Source: Paenibacillus_S vulneris
GTDB lineage: Bacteria; Bacillota; Bacilli; Paenibacillales; NBRC-103111
Assembly: GCF_039543185.1 (NCBI RefSeq)
Contig: NZ_BAABJG010000044.1
Coordinates: forward strand, 1 to 64,000
Direction of reading: 5' to 3'
DNA: 64,000 bases
This document shows, one piece after another, positions 26,985 to 35,816 of this stretch (position 1 is its first letter; the number at the start of each line of letters is the position of its first letter). Below the pieces are notes generated by a model. The model saw only the letters and a program-made list of their open reading frames with translations. It had not been told where the DNA came from and did not search any database. A program made the position numbers and the translations under genes.

Positions 26985-27770
26985 ATGGTGAAAACGGCCA
27001 ATCAAACGGATGTAGGGCGCGTCCGTATGGTCAATGAAGACCGTGCGATTGTTCAGGAAAATTTGAACGGTTTCGTTTTGGCTATCGTGGCCGACGGAAT
27101 GGGCGGACATCAAGCGGGGGATGTCGCCAGTCAAATGGCTGTGGATATTATTCAGAGTGAATTGCAAAGCATTGCCCGCGATGCAACTATCGAGCAGCGG
27201 CGGGAGCTGGTTAAGCAAGCCGTGGAGCTTGCGAACCGGCAAATTTTTGATGTGGCCTCTGAGCGTGAAAACTACTACGGCATGGGTACGACTGTCGTTA
27301 CTGTGTTGGCTGACACGCAGTCGGTCGTTATCGGGCATATCGGAGACAGCAGAGCCTACCGAATCAGCGGCGGCGCGATCGAGCAGCTGACGGAAGACCA
27401 CTCTCTCGTCAACGAGCTGGTAAAGAACGGACAAATTACCCGTGAAGAGGCTACTCATCATCCCCGCCGGAATGTTCTGACTAGAGCTCTTGGTACAGAA
27501 TCAACAATTGAAGTGGATATTCAGGATTTCAAGTGGCAAACCGGAGATGTACTGCTGATCTGCAGCGACGGATTAAGCTCTCTGGTTAGCAGTGAGCAGC
27601 TCTTAAGACTGGTCAATGGGGAAGAAGAAATTCTGGAGGATAAAGCTCAAAAGCTTATCAATGAGGCGTTGGAGGCAGGTGGCGACGACAACATTACCGT
27701 GGTGTTGGTCAGTAATGCCGCTGATTCGTTATCGGGAGAAGCGGAACATTTTGACGGTGAAACGGGGTGA
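26985..27770 (+). CDS. prpC: Stp1/PrpC-type PP2C protein phosphatase
   Basis: 261 aa Mn2+/Mg2+-dependent Ser/Thr phosphatase, counteracting the PASTA kinase encoded next to it. PP2C motifs in order: NEDRA, ADGMGGHQAG, GDSRAYR, CSDGLSSLV and GGDDNITVV. The ATG at 26985 is behind GAGGAGAACC. Cytoplasmic, no membrane segment. Kinase gene follows six bases downstream. Confidence 0.95.
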   Translation: MVKTANQTDVGRVRMVNEDRAIVQENLNGFVLAIVADGMGGHQAGDVASQMAVDIIQSELQSIARDATIEQRRELVKQAVELANRQIFDVASERENYYGMGTTVVTVLADTQSVVIGHIGDSRAYRISGGAIEQLTEDHSLVNELVKNGQITREEATHHPRRNVLTRALGTESTIEVDIQDFKWQTGDVLLICSDGLSSLVSSEQLLRLVNGEEEILEDKAQKLINEALEAGGDDNITVVLVSNAADSLSGEAEHFDGETG

Positions 27771-27776
27771 TGGTGA

Positions 27777-30008
27777 ATGATAGGTAAGCAGCTGGGAGGC
27801 CGTTACGAAATTATCGAGCGTGTCGGCGGCGGCGGAATGGCTATAGTTTATAAAGGACTTGATATCTTATTACATCGGCACGTCGCCGTGAAAGTACTGC
27901 GCCAACAGTATGTACACGACGAGGAATTCATCCAGCGCTTCCGCAGGGAAGCACAGGCGGCGGCTTCGTTGTCTCACTCTAATGTGGTCAGTATCTACGA
28001 TGTAGGTCAAGAGGAAGACATTCACTATATTGTGATGGAATACATCGAAGGCACGACATTGAATGAGCTGATCAAAGAAAAAGCGCCCCTGCAAGTGGAA
28101 GAGGCGGTCCATATCGCCAGCCAAATATGCGACGCTCTCGATCATGCCCATCACAATCAAATCATTCATCGCGATATTAAGCCTCATAATATTTTGATAG
28201 GCAAAAACGGCAGGGTCAAAGTAACTGACTTCGGTATTGCCCGCGCCGTGACCTCTTCCACGATTACTCAAACCGGTTCCGTTGTCGGATCTGTTCATTA
28301 TTTCTCACCTGAGCACGCCAAGGGCACCTTTACGGGGGAGCAATCCGATTTGTATTCGCTCGGTATCGTGATGTATCAGATGCTGACCGGCCGGCTCCCC
28401 TTTCTGGGAGAAAGCCCTATAAGCGTAGCATTGAAGCATTTGCAGGAGGAAGTAGAAGATCCCCGCAAGGTCAATCCGCTTATCCCGCAAAGTGTGGAGA
28501 ACATCATATTAAAGGCGATGCGCAAAAATCCGTCAGAACGCTATCGGTCCGCCAAACAAATGCTCGATGATCTGGATAGCTGCCTTTTGCCTCATCGGCG
28601 AAACGAAGCCAAGATTAATTTCCAGGATGAGGACGAGCTGGATGAGGAAAAAACCCGGATTATTCCCGCTATTCGTCCAGGTCAATACTTGGCCGAAACA
28701 GATGATGACGAGGAAGAGCAAGTTAAGCCGGCAGAACCGGCAGCGAACAGCGTCAAGAAGAAAAAAGCCTGGGTAAAACCGTTGATTTGGATCGTTGTTC
28801 TTTTGCTTGTGCTAGGCGCTATGTGGTATGCGGTTGGAGCCGTTAAGACCAAATTCACCGTTCAGGATGTGGACGTGCCTTACGTTGTGAATTTACCGGT
28901 AGCGGAAGCGCAGGCTAAAATAGCTGCCGCCCAGTTGGAGGCTGTGGTAGTGCAAGAAAACTCGAAGGAAGTTGCCAAGGATATCGTGATACGGCAAAAT
29001 CCTCAGAACCAAAAGCTGAAGGTGCACAGCAAGGTAACGATCACGGTGAGCAAAGGAATCGAGAAACAGAAGATGCCGAATGTCGTTGGGGCCAAGCTGT
29101 CGGACGCCAAAACGGCTATTATGGCACTAGGCATTAGTGATGACAGGATCAAGACAGAGCAAGCGTATATCGATAGGGAACCGGGCACGGTTATTAAACA
29201 AACCCCTGGCCAGGATGAAGAGATCGATCCGGTTACAGGGACTGTGAGCCTGGTTATAAGCAAAGGCCGAGAGAGCATCTCCATGCCTGATCTGGTCGGT
29301 TTGACGGAAGCGGAAGCCAAATCGAAGCTTGCCGTTAACAATCTGAAGCTGGCGGCGGATGGGATTACCTATGAAACCAGCTATAAGCAGCCGAAAGGGA
29401 AAGTCATTACGCAGTTCCCTTATAAGTATAAAGATGAGGTTCCGCCTGGCACTGATATTAAGCTAATTATCAGTTCGGGCTATCCGGAGGAAGCAGGGCC
29501 TATGACGGTAACGGTGCCGATCAAGCCTGCGAAGGAGGGCAAAGCATCGACCATCAAAATATTGTTGAGCGATGCAGCGTACGATAACTTCGACTACAAG
29601 ACGTTGACGAATGTGACGAAGGCAACCACGGCCGATGTCAATCTCGTCTTGGCTCCGGACAAAGATGCAACGATAAAGATCAAACAGGATAACGAAATAT
29701 CGGAAATAATTACGGTGACTTATCAAGATTATCTTGCTTGGAAGAGCGGCAAACCGTTTAACCCGATTCCATCCGGGGGGCAAGGAAGCACTCCGCCAAG
29801 TAATTCGCCTACACCGACGCCTACGCCAAGTCCGGGGACAACCCCGACACCTTCGCCGACGCCTTCTGCCAAGACTAATGGAGCCGGCGGGGCAGGTAAT
29901 GGCGGCGCGGCACAGGGAGCAAGCACCACCGGCAATGGCGGCACAAGCACAGCTACCCCTGCTGGTGCGCAGCCTAGTAATCCAAACAACACAGGAGGCA
30001 AAAATTAA
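27777..30008 (+). CDS. prkC: PASTA-domain Ser/Thr protein kinase PrkC
   Basis: 743 aa transmembrane kinase sensing muropeptides or lipid II and controlling cell wall, dormancy exit and translation. Kinase domain 10-270: GGGGMAIVYKG (17-27), Lys39, HRDIKPHN (131-138, Asp133) and DFG (151-153). A juxtamembrane acidic region, TM helix about 334-354, then three PASTA repeats (about 363-430, 433-502, 504-572). An extra extracellular domain follows (about 573-665) and a Pro/Thr/Ser then Gly/Ala/Asn-rich tail (about 668-743) likely to lie in the wall. SD GGGGTGATGG overlaps the prpC stop region. Confidence 0.95.
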   Translation: MIGKQLGGRYEIIERVGGGGMAIVYKGLDILLHRHVAVKVLRQQYVHDEEFIQRFRREAQAAASLSHSNVVSIYDVGQEEDIHYIVMEYIEGTTLNELIKEKAPLQVEEAVHIASQICDALDHAHHNQIIHRDIKPHNILIGKNGRVKVTDFGIARAVTSSTITQTGSVVGSVHYFSPEHAKGTFTGEQSDLYSLGIVMYQMLTGRLPFLGESPISVALKHLQEEVEDPRKVNPLIPQSVENIILKAMRKNPSERYRSAKQMLDDLDSCLLPHRRNEAKINFQDEDELDEEKTRIIPAIRPGQYLAETDDDEEEQVKPAEPAANSVKKKKAWVKPLIWIVVLLLVLGAMWYAVGAVKTKFTVQDVDVPYVVNLPVAEAQAKIAAAQLEAVVVQENSKEVAKDIVIRQNPQNQKLKVHSKVTITVSKGIEKQKMPNVVGAKLSDAKTAIMALGISDDRIKTEQAYIDREPGTVIKQTPGQDEEIDPVTGTVSLVISKGRESISMPDLVGLTEAEAKSKLAVNNLKLAADGITYETSYKQPKGKVITQFPYKYKDEVPPGTDIKLIISSGYPEEAGPMTVTVPIKPAKEGKASTIKILLSDAAYDNFDYKTLTNVTKATTADVNLVLAPDKDATIKIKQDNEISEIITVTYQDYLAWKSGKPFNPIPSGGQGSTPPSNSPTPTPTPSPGTTPTPSPTPSAKTNGAGGAGNGGAAQGASTTGNGGTSTATPAGAQPSNPNNTGGKN

Positions 30009-30943
30009 TGCCAGCCGGATTAATCGTAAAAGCGCTCAGCGGATACTATTACGTACTATCGGAAGAAGACGAGCTAATGACCTCTATTCAATGCAGGGCC
30101 CGCGGCATATTTAAAAAACGCGGGGTCTCCCCTTTGGTCGGAGATAGAGTGATTTATGAGCTGACGGAAAACGGTGAAGGGACGGTTACCGAAATTTTGC
30201 CGCGTACTTCGGAGCTGGTACGGCCTCCTGTCGCCAATGTCGAACTCGTTGTACTCGTATTCGCTGTAACGGAGCCTGCACTGAATTTGCAGCTGCTGGA
30301 CAAATTTCTTGTACACACGGAGAGTGCCGGTTTGGAGACGATCATATGCTTGACGAAGCATGACCTGGTAGCGGACGACAAAGACCCTGAGACAGCGTCT
30401 CAAGCCCTTGGAGAAGGGGCTCAGGGCATTACGGAGATCGTCAGGTTATATGAATCGATCGGCTATCAGACGGTCGTTACAAGTGCTAAGCGTGGTATCG
30501 GAATAGAGCCGGTTTTGGAGCAGCTGGCAGGGCGGATCAGCGTGTTTGCCGGGCAATCGGGCGTAGGGAAATCGTCGCTGCTCAATGCGATGGTTCCCGG
30601 CCTTCAATTGGAGACCAATCAGATTAGCATGAAGCTGGGCAGGGGGAAGCATACGACTCGGCATGTGGAGCTGATCCGTTTAACGAACGGCGGCTTAGTT
30701 GCGGATACCCCCGGCTTTAGCCAGCTTGATTTTTTGCAAATCGAAGAAGCGGAGCAGCTGAGCTCCTGCTTTAGAGAATTCAGGGAGTATGCATCCGGGT
30801 GTAAATTCCGCGGCTGTCTCCATCTGCACGAGCCAGACTGCAAAGTGTTGGAGGCAAAGGAGAAAGGGGACATTTCCGAGTCCCGCTACGAGCATTACCT
30901 GCAATTTTTAACGGATATTAAAGAGAGAAAAAGGAGGTACTGA
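30008..30943 (+). CDS. rsgA: ribosome small subunit-dependent GTPase A
   Basis: 311 aa circularly permuted GTPase helping late 30S maturation. OB domain (1-65), G4 LTKHD before G1 GQSGVGKSSLLN (about 181-192), G3 DTPGFSQL, and a zinc knuckle with CKFRGCLHLHEPDC (about 265-278). ATG shares one base with the prkC stop. In Bacillus CpgA/RsgA is a PrkC substrate, consistent with this linkage. Confidence 0.96.
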   Translation: MPAGLIVKALSGYYYVLSEEDELMTSIQCRARGIFKKRGVSPLVGDRVIYELTENGEGTVTEILPRTSELVRPPVANVELVVLVFAVTEPALNLQLLDKFLVHTESAGLETIICLTKHDLVADDKDPETASQALGEGAQGITEIVRLYESIGYQTVVTSAKRGIGIEPVLEQLAGRISVFAGQSGVGKSSLLNAMVPGLQLETNQISMKLGRGKHTTRHVELIRLTNGGLVADTPGFSQLDFLQIEEAEQLSSCFREFREYASGCKFRGCLHLHEPDCKVLEAKEKGDISESRYEHYLQFLTDIKERKRRY

Positions 30944-30948
30944 TTCCC

Positions 30949-31605
30949 ATGCTGAACATTGCGCCATCTATTTTATCTGCTGATTTTTCCAAATTGGGCG
31001 AAGAAATCGCCGATGTGGAAAAAGGGGGGGCAGATTGGATTCATGTAGATGTAATGGACGGTCATTTCGTGCCCAATATTACGATCGGACCTCTTGTAGT
31101 AGAGTCGATTCGACCACGGACGAAACTTCCGTTGGACGTACATTTGATGATAGAAAATCCGGATGCCTATATTCCGGCGTTCGCCAAGGCGGGGGCAGAT
31201 CTGATTTCCGTGCATGTGGAAGCGTGCCGCCACCTGCACCGCACCTTGCATTTTATTAAGGAGCAGCAGGTGAAAGCGGGAGTTGTCCTAAACCCTGCCA
31301 CACCGCTGTCCTCCATCGAGCATGTCATGGATGAACATTTGGATTTGGTACTCATTATGACAGTCAATCCCGGCTTCGGGGGACAGCAGTTCATTCCCGC
31401 AATGCTCCCGAAAATCGCCAAGCTTCGTGAAATGCTGAATGCAAGAGGGTTAGGACATGTGGACATTGAAGTGGACGGGGGCATTAATGCAGAAACCGCA
31501 CGTCAGGTGGTAGACGCGGGAGCAAATGTTCTGGTAGCAGGCAGTGCCGTATTTAACCGCAGCGACCGTGCGGAGGCGATTCGCCAGATTCGAAGCGGGG
31601 TGTAA
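30949..31605 (+). CDS. rpe: ribulose-phosphate 3-epimerase
   Basis: 218 aa TIM-barrel enzyme of the pentose phosphate pathway. IAPSILSADFSKLGEE start, HVDVMDGHFVPNIT metal and substrate residues, VNPGFGGQ phosphate loop and EVDGGIN. SD AGGAGG lies in the end of rsgA. In B. subtilis the next gene is thiN; here a small membrane protein takes that place. Confidence 0.97.
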   Translation: MLNIAPSILSADFSKLGEEIADVEKGGADWIHVDVMDGHFVPNITIGPLVVESIRPRTKLPLDVHLMIENPDAYIPAFAKAGADLISVHVEACRHLHRTLHFIKEQQVKAGVVLNPATPLSSIEHVMDEHLDLVLIMTVNPGFGGQQFIPAMLPKIAKLREMLNARGLGHVDIEVDGGINAETARQVVDAGANVLVAGSAVFNRSDRAEAIRQIRSGV

Positions 31606-31611
31606 AAGCGG

Positions 31612-31869
31612 GTGAGATTTTTAACGGTATTGGGTTACAGCATTCTTTGCGCGCTGCTGCTTTGCTTATTTTCTCAGATCAACGATTTGTTAAAATATAT
31701 TTTCTCGCTTGGAGCGTTAATCACCGGTGTGCAATTTTTTAAAAGACACGAGGAGCGCGGAATGAGAATCGCCTTCGTTGTGTCCACGATCGTTTTCTAT
31801 TTTCTCTTTGCTGTCATCTATGCGTTATATGTAGCCGTCAAGACAGGCCAGGTACCCGCAGCGCCTTAA
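31612..31869 (+). CDS. small hypothetical membrane protein, 85 aa
   Basis: Not recognised. GTG start at 31612 with GGGGTG nine bases upstream. Two clear hydrophobic spans (about 4-22 and 53-77), possibly a third weaker one (28-42), separated by a charged loop FFKRHEERGMR. Six bases behind rpe, so cotranscribed. It sits where thiN lies in B. subtilis but has no similarity to it. Confidence 0.7.
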   Translation: MRFLTVLGYSILCALLLCLFSQINDLLKYIFSLGALITGVQFFKRHEERGMRIAFVVSTIVFYFLFAVIYALYVAVKTGQVPAAP

Positions 31870-31905
31870 TGGGTAGAATACATAAATCGGATGTCCCGGG
31901 AGCAG

Positions 31906-31934
31906 TCATATTCCGGAGAATCATCGCATAACAT
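31906..31934 (+). promoter_or_regulatory. sigma-E-like promoter match upstream of spoVM
   Basis: TCATATT (31906-31912), 14-base spacer, CATAACAT (31927-31934): a full match to the -35 and six of eight to the -10 of the mother-cell sigma-E consensus, with correct spacing. SpoVM is sigma-E-dependent in B. subtilis. A weak hairpin lies between this site and spoVM, so the assignment is tentative. Confidence 0.4.
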
Positions 31935-31948
31935 GGTTACAAAAGTTT

Positions 31949-31969
31949 AGGCTTTTGTAGCCTTTTTTT
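31949..31969 (+). terminator. weak terminator after the rpe operon
   Basis: Short AGGCT / AGCCT stem with a five-base loop (31949-31963), followed by T6. Confidence 0.6.
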
Positions 31970-32135
31970 GTTCTTGCGGATCGGAATGGGATAGGCACGT
32001 TTTGCAAAGCTGCGGAATAGAATGAAGTATAATGACTTGGCTTTGTTCCGTTGACTGACTTGTACCGAAGCAGTTGTGAACACCGCTTGATTTCAAGCAG
32101 AAGCTTTGCTAGTGAAAACCGGAGGAGGGGTAGAA

Positions 32136-32216
32136 ATGAAGTTTTACACAATCAAGCTACCGAAACTTATAGGCGGATTTGTTAAAGCTGTACTAAATAC
32201 ATTCAGTAAAAATTAA
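32136..32216 (+). CDS. spoVM: stage V sporulation protein SpoVM
   Basis: 26-codon gene reading MKFYTIKLPKLIGGFVKAVL and six further residues, nearly identical to B. subtilis SpoVM, an amphipathic helix that recognises the positively curved forespore membrane and anchors the SpoIVA coat basement layer. Pro9, important for its curvature sensing, is kept. A strong GGAGGAGGGG SD (32121-32130) is five bases upstream. The position before a reversed rpmB and yloU/yloV is the same as in B. subtilis. Confidence 0.95.
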   Translation: MKFYTIKLPKLIGGFVKAVLNTFSKN

Positions 32217-32288
32217 ACCGCAGCATGAGCGTTACTAAAGCAGCCAAGAGGAATGGAATGGTGCTTGCGCCAGCGGCAATCAAACTAA

Positions 32289-32316
32289 AAAAAGCACCTG
32301 CGGCCAGGTGCTTTTT
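32289..32316. terminator. bidirectional terminator between spoVM and rpmB
   Basis: Perfect twelve-base stem AAAAAGCACCTG / CAGGTGCTTTTT with a CGGC loop. The A and T feet allow use from both sides. Confidence 0.9.
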
Positions 32317-32335
32317 GTCTATCTGATGGTAAGAA

Positions 32336-32524
32336 CTAGACACGAGTAACTTTTCCGGATTTCAAAGCTTTCGTGCTTACATAAACGCGCTTCGGTTTAC
32401 CGTCCACCAGAATGCGAACTTTCTGAACGTTAACACCCCAAGTGCGCTTTGATTTGTTATTAGCGTGGGACACGTGGTTACCAGTACCTGGTCCTTTGCC
32501 AGTAATGAAACATTTGCGGGACAT
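32336..32524 (-). CDS. rpmB: 50S ribosomal protein L28
   Basis: 62 aa L28. MSRKCFITGKGPGTGNHVSH start, then NNKSKRTWGVNVQKVRI. The ATG at 32524 is preceded by GGAGGTG; upstream open frame is leader. Only one Cys, so not a zinc-ribbon L28. Convergent with spoVM, as in B. subtilis. Confidence 0.97.
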   Translation of the reverse strand: MSRKCFITGKGPGTGNHVSHANNKSKRTWGVNVQKVRILVDGKPKRVYVSTKALKSGKVTRV

Positions 32525-32757
32525 TGAAATACACCTCCTTAACAGCCTTGATGACGAACTACTTGTCTTCAAAAGCATTCTCCGTAAGAAAAACCTGTTA
32601 AAAAACACACTCAAATATCATATCACAATGGAATAAAAGCCGTCAACGCCGCGACGATGTTTTTAAGGGAGATTGTCCAAATTTTATTTATTTCTTTCGT
32701 TTGATATAGTAAAATGAGTTGTAGTCCATTCTAATCTATATCAAAGGAGCTGTAAAA

Positions 32758-33120
32758 ATGGCTATCGAACTGGCTGCTGAATATGGCAAAGTATATATTA
32801 CCGAAGAAGTTATTGCTGTACTCGCGGGTTCAGCTGCCCTGGATTGTTATGGACTTGTAGGAATGGCTTCCCGCAATCAATTGAAAGACGGTATTGCGGA
32901 GCTGCTACGCCGCGATAATTTAAGCAGAGGTGTCGAGGTTCGCAAAGACGCTGAGGGAGCGCTATCCATTGATCTATATATTGTCGTAAGCTACGGTACT
33001 AAAATATCGGTTGTGGCCCACAATGTGCAGACAAAGGTGAAGTACGTATTAAATGAAATTGTGGGGCTTCAAGTGGAGTCGGTGAACATTTATGTTCAGG
33101 GCGTTCGCGTGGCTCAGTAA
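32758..33120 (+). CDS. Asp23/Gls24 family envelope stress protein (YloU)
   Basis: 120 aa Asp23-family protein, the YloU homologue adjacent to fakA (YloV) in Bacillota. Family pattern: YITEEVIAVLAGSAALDCYGLVGMA near the start (residues 14-38), then a conserved HNVQTKVKYVLNEIVGLQV helix and VNIYVQGV. Proteins of the family associate with the membrane and cell envelope stress. AAAGGAG SD. Its stop overlaps the upstream open frame of fakA. Confidence 0.93.
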   Translation: MAIELAAEYGKVYITEEVIAVLAGSAALDCYGLVGMASRNQLKDGIAELLRRDNLSRGVEVRKDAEGALSIDLYIVVSYGTKISVVAHNVQTKVKYVLNEIVGLQVESVNIYVQGVRVAQ

Positions 33121-33188
33121 TGCCAAGAGGGCTGCGGTACTGTACGAAGCAGACCGCCGTTCGACTTCGCAGGGAGGGGAATGTTTTT

Positions 33189-34928
33189 TTGAGTAAGCGC
33201 TTAAATGTAATGGACGGGAACGACTTTATCCGTATGGTCGAGAGTGGTGCCCGGCAGCTAAGAGAAAATGAGAGCAACGTCAACGCACTCAATGTTTTTC
33301 CTGTTCCGGATGGAGACACGGGAACCAATATGAACTTAACTTTAACCTCAGGTGTAGAGGAGCTTCGCAGACGTCCTTCGAAGCATGTAGGCAAAGCGGC
33401 GGACGCATTAGCTAAGGGCCTCTTGATGGGAGCCAGGGGAAATTCCGGCGTCATTTTATCCCAATTGTTCAGAGGTTTCTCCAAGGCTGTGTCCGATATG
33501 GAGACTATCGATGCCGAACGCTTCGCGGCCGCATTGCAAAACGGCGTGGATATGGCTTATAAAGCCGTAGTGAAGCCTGTAGAGGGAACGATCCTCACGG
33601 TCTCGAAGGAAGCTGCCAGACAAGGTATAGCTTCCGCTAAGCGCACCACGGACTTATCGGCTCTGATGAAAGAGGTTTGGAAAAAAGGGAACGAGGCGCT
33701 ATCCCGTACACCGGACATGCTGCCTGTACTAAAACAGGTAGGCGTCGTGGATGCCGGCGGGCAAGGGCTGATGTTTATATACGAGGGTTTTGTACAAGCG
33801 CTTGAGCAGTTGGCTGGAGGAGTGACGATTCCAGAAATCCCGGTTCAACCCGCTCAGGCCATAACAGAGGTTACAAAAAGCTTGACTTCTTCGGAAGCTT
33901 CAGCCATGCATCCGGTCCAAGCTCAGCTGGCGACCGAGGATATCGAGTTCGGATATTGCACGGAATTTATCGTGACATTGGACAGCCGTAAGCTTGCAGA
34001 GAATGCTTTTAACGAAGCCAGGTTCCGGGAGCGGCTCTCCGCGTTCGGCGATTCTCTGCTTGTAGTAGCGGATGATAACTTGGTTAAGGTACACATCCAT
34101 GCCGAATATCCGGGCCATGTGATGAATTACGCTATGCAGTATGGGGATTTAAGCCGAATCAAGATTGAAAATATGCGTGATCAGCACTCCCACATCATTC
34201 ATACAGATGCGGACTCCAACATTGCTCAGGCGGCGCCCGAGCCGAAAAGCGACAGCAGCAGGAAACTTAAACGCTATGGATTTGTTGCTGTATCCGCTGG
34301 ACAGGGGATTTCCGATATTTTTACCAGCCTCGGCGTAGATCGGGTCCTCATGGGCGGGCAAACCATGAATCCAAGTACCGAGGATATTGTTAAAGCGGTG
34401 CAAGAGGTCAACGCTCAGACCGTCTTCGTTCTTCCGAACAATTCCAACATTATCTTGGCTGCACAGCAAGCCGTGGAGCTCGTTGAAGGGATCCAGACTG
34501 TGGTCATTCCGACGAAGACCATTCCTCAGGGGATTGCCGCTGTTATTGCGTATCAGGACAGCATGGCTCCCGAGGAAAATTCGGATCTGATGCAGCAGGC
34601 GATCCAGCAGGTTCAATCCGGGCTGGTCACCTATGCGGTTCGGGATACGCAAATAGATGAAATGAATATTAAGCAAGGCGATTATATCGGTATCCGGAAC
34701 AACCATATTGTCGTGTCTGATTCGGATTTGCTCAGCTCCTGCCAAAAGCTGCTGGATAGTCTGCTGCAGAATGGAGCAGAAATTGTAACGGTTTATACCG
34801 GGGAAGAGGCCGACGAAGAGCAGACGGAGCATCTGGTGAAATATTTGGAAGAGCATTACAGCGATGTGGAGGTTGAAGTTCATTACGGCGGTCAGCCGCT
34901 GTACTATTATATTATTTCCACAGAGTAA
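33189..34928 (+). CDS. fakA: fatty acid kinase subunit A (DAK2 domain, YloV)
   Basis: 579 aa FakA, the ATP-binding subunit that phosphorylates fatty acids held by FakB, giving acyl-phosphate for PlsX/PlsY. The N-terminal DhaL/DAK2 domain has ALNVFPVPDGDTGTNM and GARGNSGVILSQLFRG; the C-terminal region (about 290-579) is the DegV-like/FakA C domain ending VHYGGQPLYYYIIS. The TTG at 33189 is chosen: GGGAGGGG lies nine bases upstream. The 23 residues of open frame before it are basic and unlike the family. Confidence 0.93.
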   Translation: MSKRLNVMDGNDFIRMVESGARQLRENESNVNALNVFPVPDGDTGTNMNLTLTSGVEELRRRPSKHVGKAADALAKGLLMGARGNSGVILSQLFRGFSKAVSDMETIDAERFAAALQNGVDMAYKAVVKPVEGTILTVSKEAARQGIASAKRTTDLSALMKEVWKKGNEALSRTPDMLPVLKQVGVVDAGGQGLMFIYEGFVQALEQLAGGVTIPEIPVQPAQAITEVTKSLTSSEASAMHPVQAQLATEDIEFGYCTEFIVTLDSRKLAENAFNEARFRERLSAFGDSLLVVADDNLVKVHIHAEYPGHVMNYAMQYGDLSRIKIENMRDQHSHIIHTDADSNIAQAAPEPKSDSSRKLKRYGFVAVSAGQGISDIFTSLGVDRVLMGGQTMNPSTEDIVKAVQEVNAQTVFVLPNNSNIILAAQQAVELVEGIQTVVIPTKTIPQGIAAVIAYQDSMAPEENSDLMQQAIQQVQSGLVTYAVRDTQIDEMNIKQGDYIGIRNNHIVVSDSDLLSSCQKLLDSLLQNGAEIVTVYTGEEADEEQTEHLVKYLEEHYSDVEVEVHYGGQPLYYYIISTE

Positions 34929-34963
34929 GCAACTACGATTATTGAGTATTTGAGGTGAACTGA

Positions 34964-35815
34964 TTGAGCCAGGTTCGAGTTGTCACGGACAGCACGGCCG
35001 ATATTCCGGCGGATTTACGCAAAGCTTTGAACATAGAAATGGTTCCGTTAAAGGTTCATTTTGGTACGGAAACCTACAGAGATTCAGTGGATATAGGCTC
35101 CGAGGCTTTTTTCGAAAAGCTGGCTGCCTATTCATCGCTGCCTACGACCTCACAGCCATCCCCAGTGGAGTTTGTGGAGACCTACAAGCGTGTGGCGGCC
35201 GAATCGGGCGGCCCGATTATTTCTATTCATCTTTCCTCTCATATGAGCGGTACGTATCAGTCAGCGCTGCTGGCAAAATCCATGCTGGAGGATGAGGTCG
35301 ATGTCACCATTGTCGATTCCCTGACGGCTTCTTATGGAATCGGGATGCTGGCTGTGATCGCGGCCGAGGCGGCTAGAGACGGGAAGAGCAAGGAAGAAAT
35401 CGTGAGCATGATCGCTCGGATCCGCAAGGAGCAGAACATTTACTTTTTAGTAGATACGCTCGAGTATTTGCAGAAAGGCGGGCGGATCGGAAGAGCCGCT
35501 GCCTTGTTTGGGTCCCTCTTGAACATTAAGCCGATCTTATCCATATCGGATGAAGGTGAAGTCTACTCGGTAGATAAAGTGAGGGGACAAAAAAAGGCGA
35601 TGGCGCGGATTATGGAGCTGATCAAATCGGATTATGGCGATAAATCTCTTCATGTCACGATCGCCCACGCCAATAATATTCCTTATGCTGAGGAGATGAG
35701 CGCGTTGATCAAAGAGCAATTTAGGATTGAAAGCCTGAACTATACGGTTATCGGGCCAGTCATCGGAACGCATGCCGGTCCCGGAGCCATAGCTGCGTTC
35801 GTCAGACCGGCATAG
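34964..35815 (+). CDS. fakB: DegV family fatty-acid-binding protein (FakB)
   Basis: 283 aa DegV/EDD-fold protein that binds a fatty acid in a deep pocket and presents its carboxyl group to FakA. Typical N-terminus VRVVTDSTADIPADL, PTTSQPSP motif, SSHMSGTYQSA, and the C-terminal IGPVIGTHAGPGAI. TTG start behind GAGGTGAAC. Directly after fakA, so the kinase pair is likely one unit; in B. subtilis the L-serine dehydratase genes sdaAB-sdaAA occupy this position. Confidence 0.92.
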   Translation: MSQVRVVTDSTADIPADLRKALNIEMVPLKVHFGTETYRDSVDIGSEAFFEKLAAYSSLPTTSQPSPVEFVETYKRVAAESGGPIISIHLSSHMSGTYQSALLAKSMLEDEVDVTIVDSLTASYGIGMLAVIAAEAARDGKSKEEIVSMIARIRKEQNIYFLVDTLEYLQKGGRIGRAAALFGSLLNIKPILSISDEGEVYSVDKVRGQKKAMARIMELIKSDYGDKSLHVTIAHANNIPYAEEMSALIKEQFRIESLNYTVIGPVIGTHAGPGAIAAFVRPA

Positions 35816-35816
35816 C

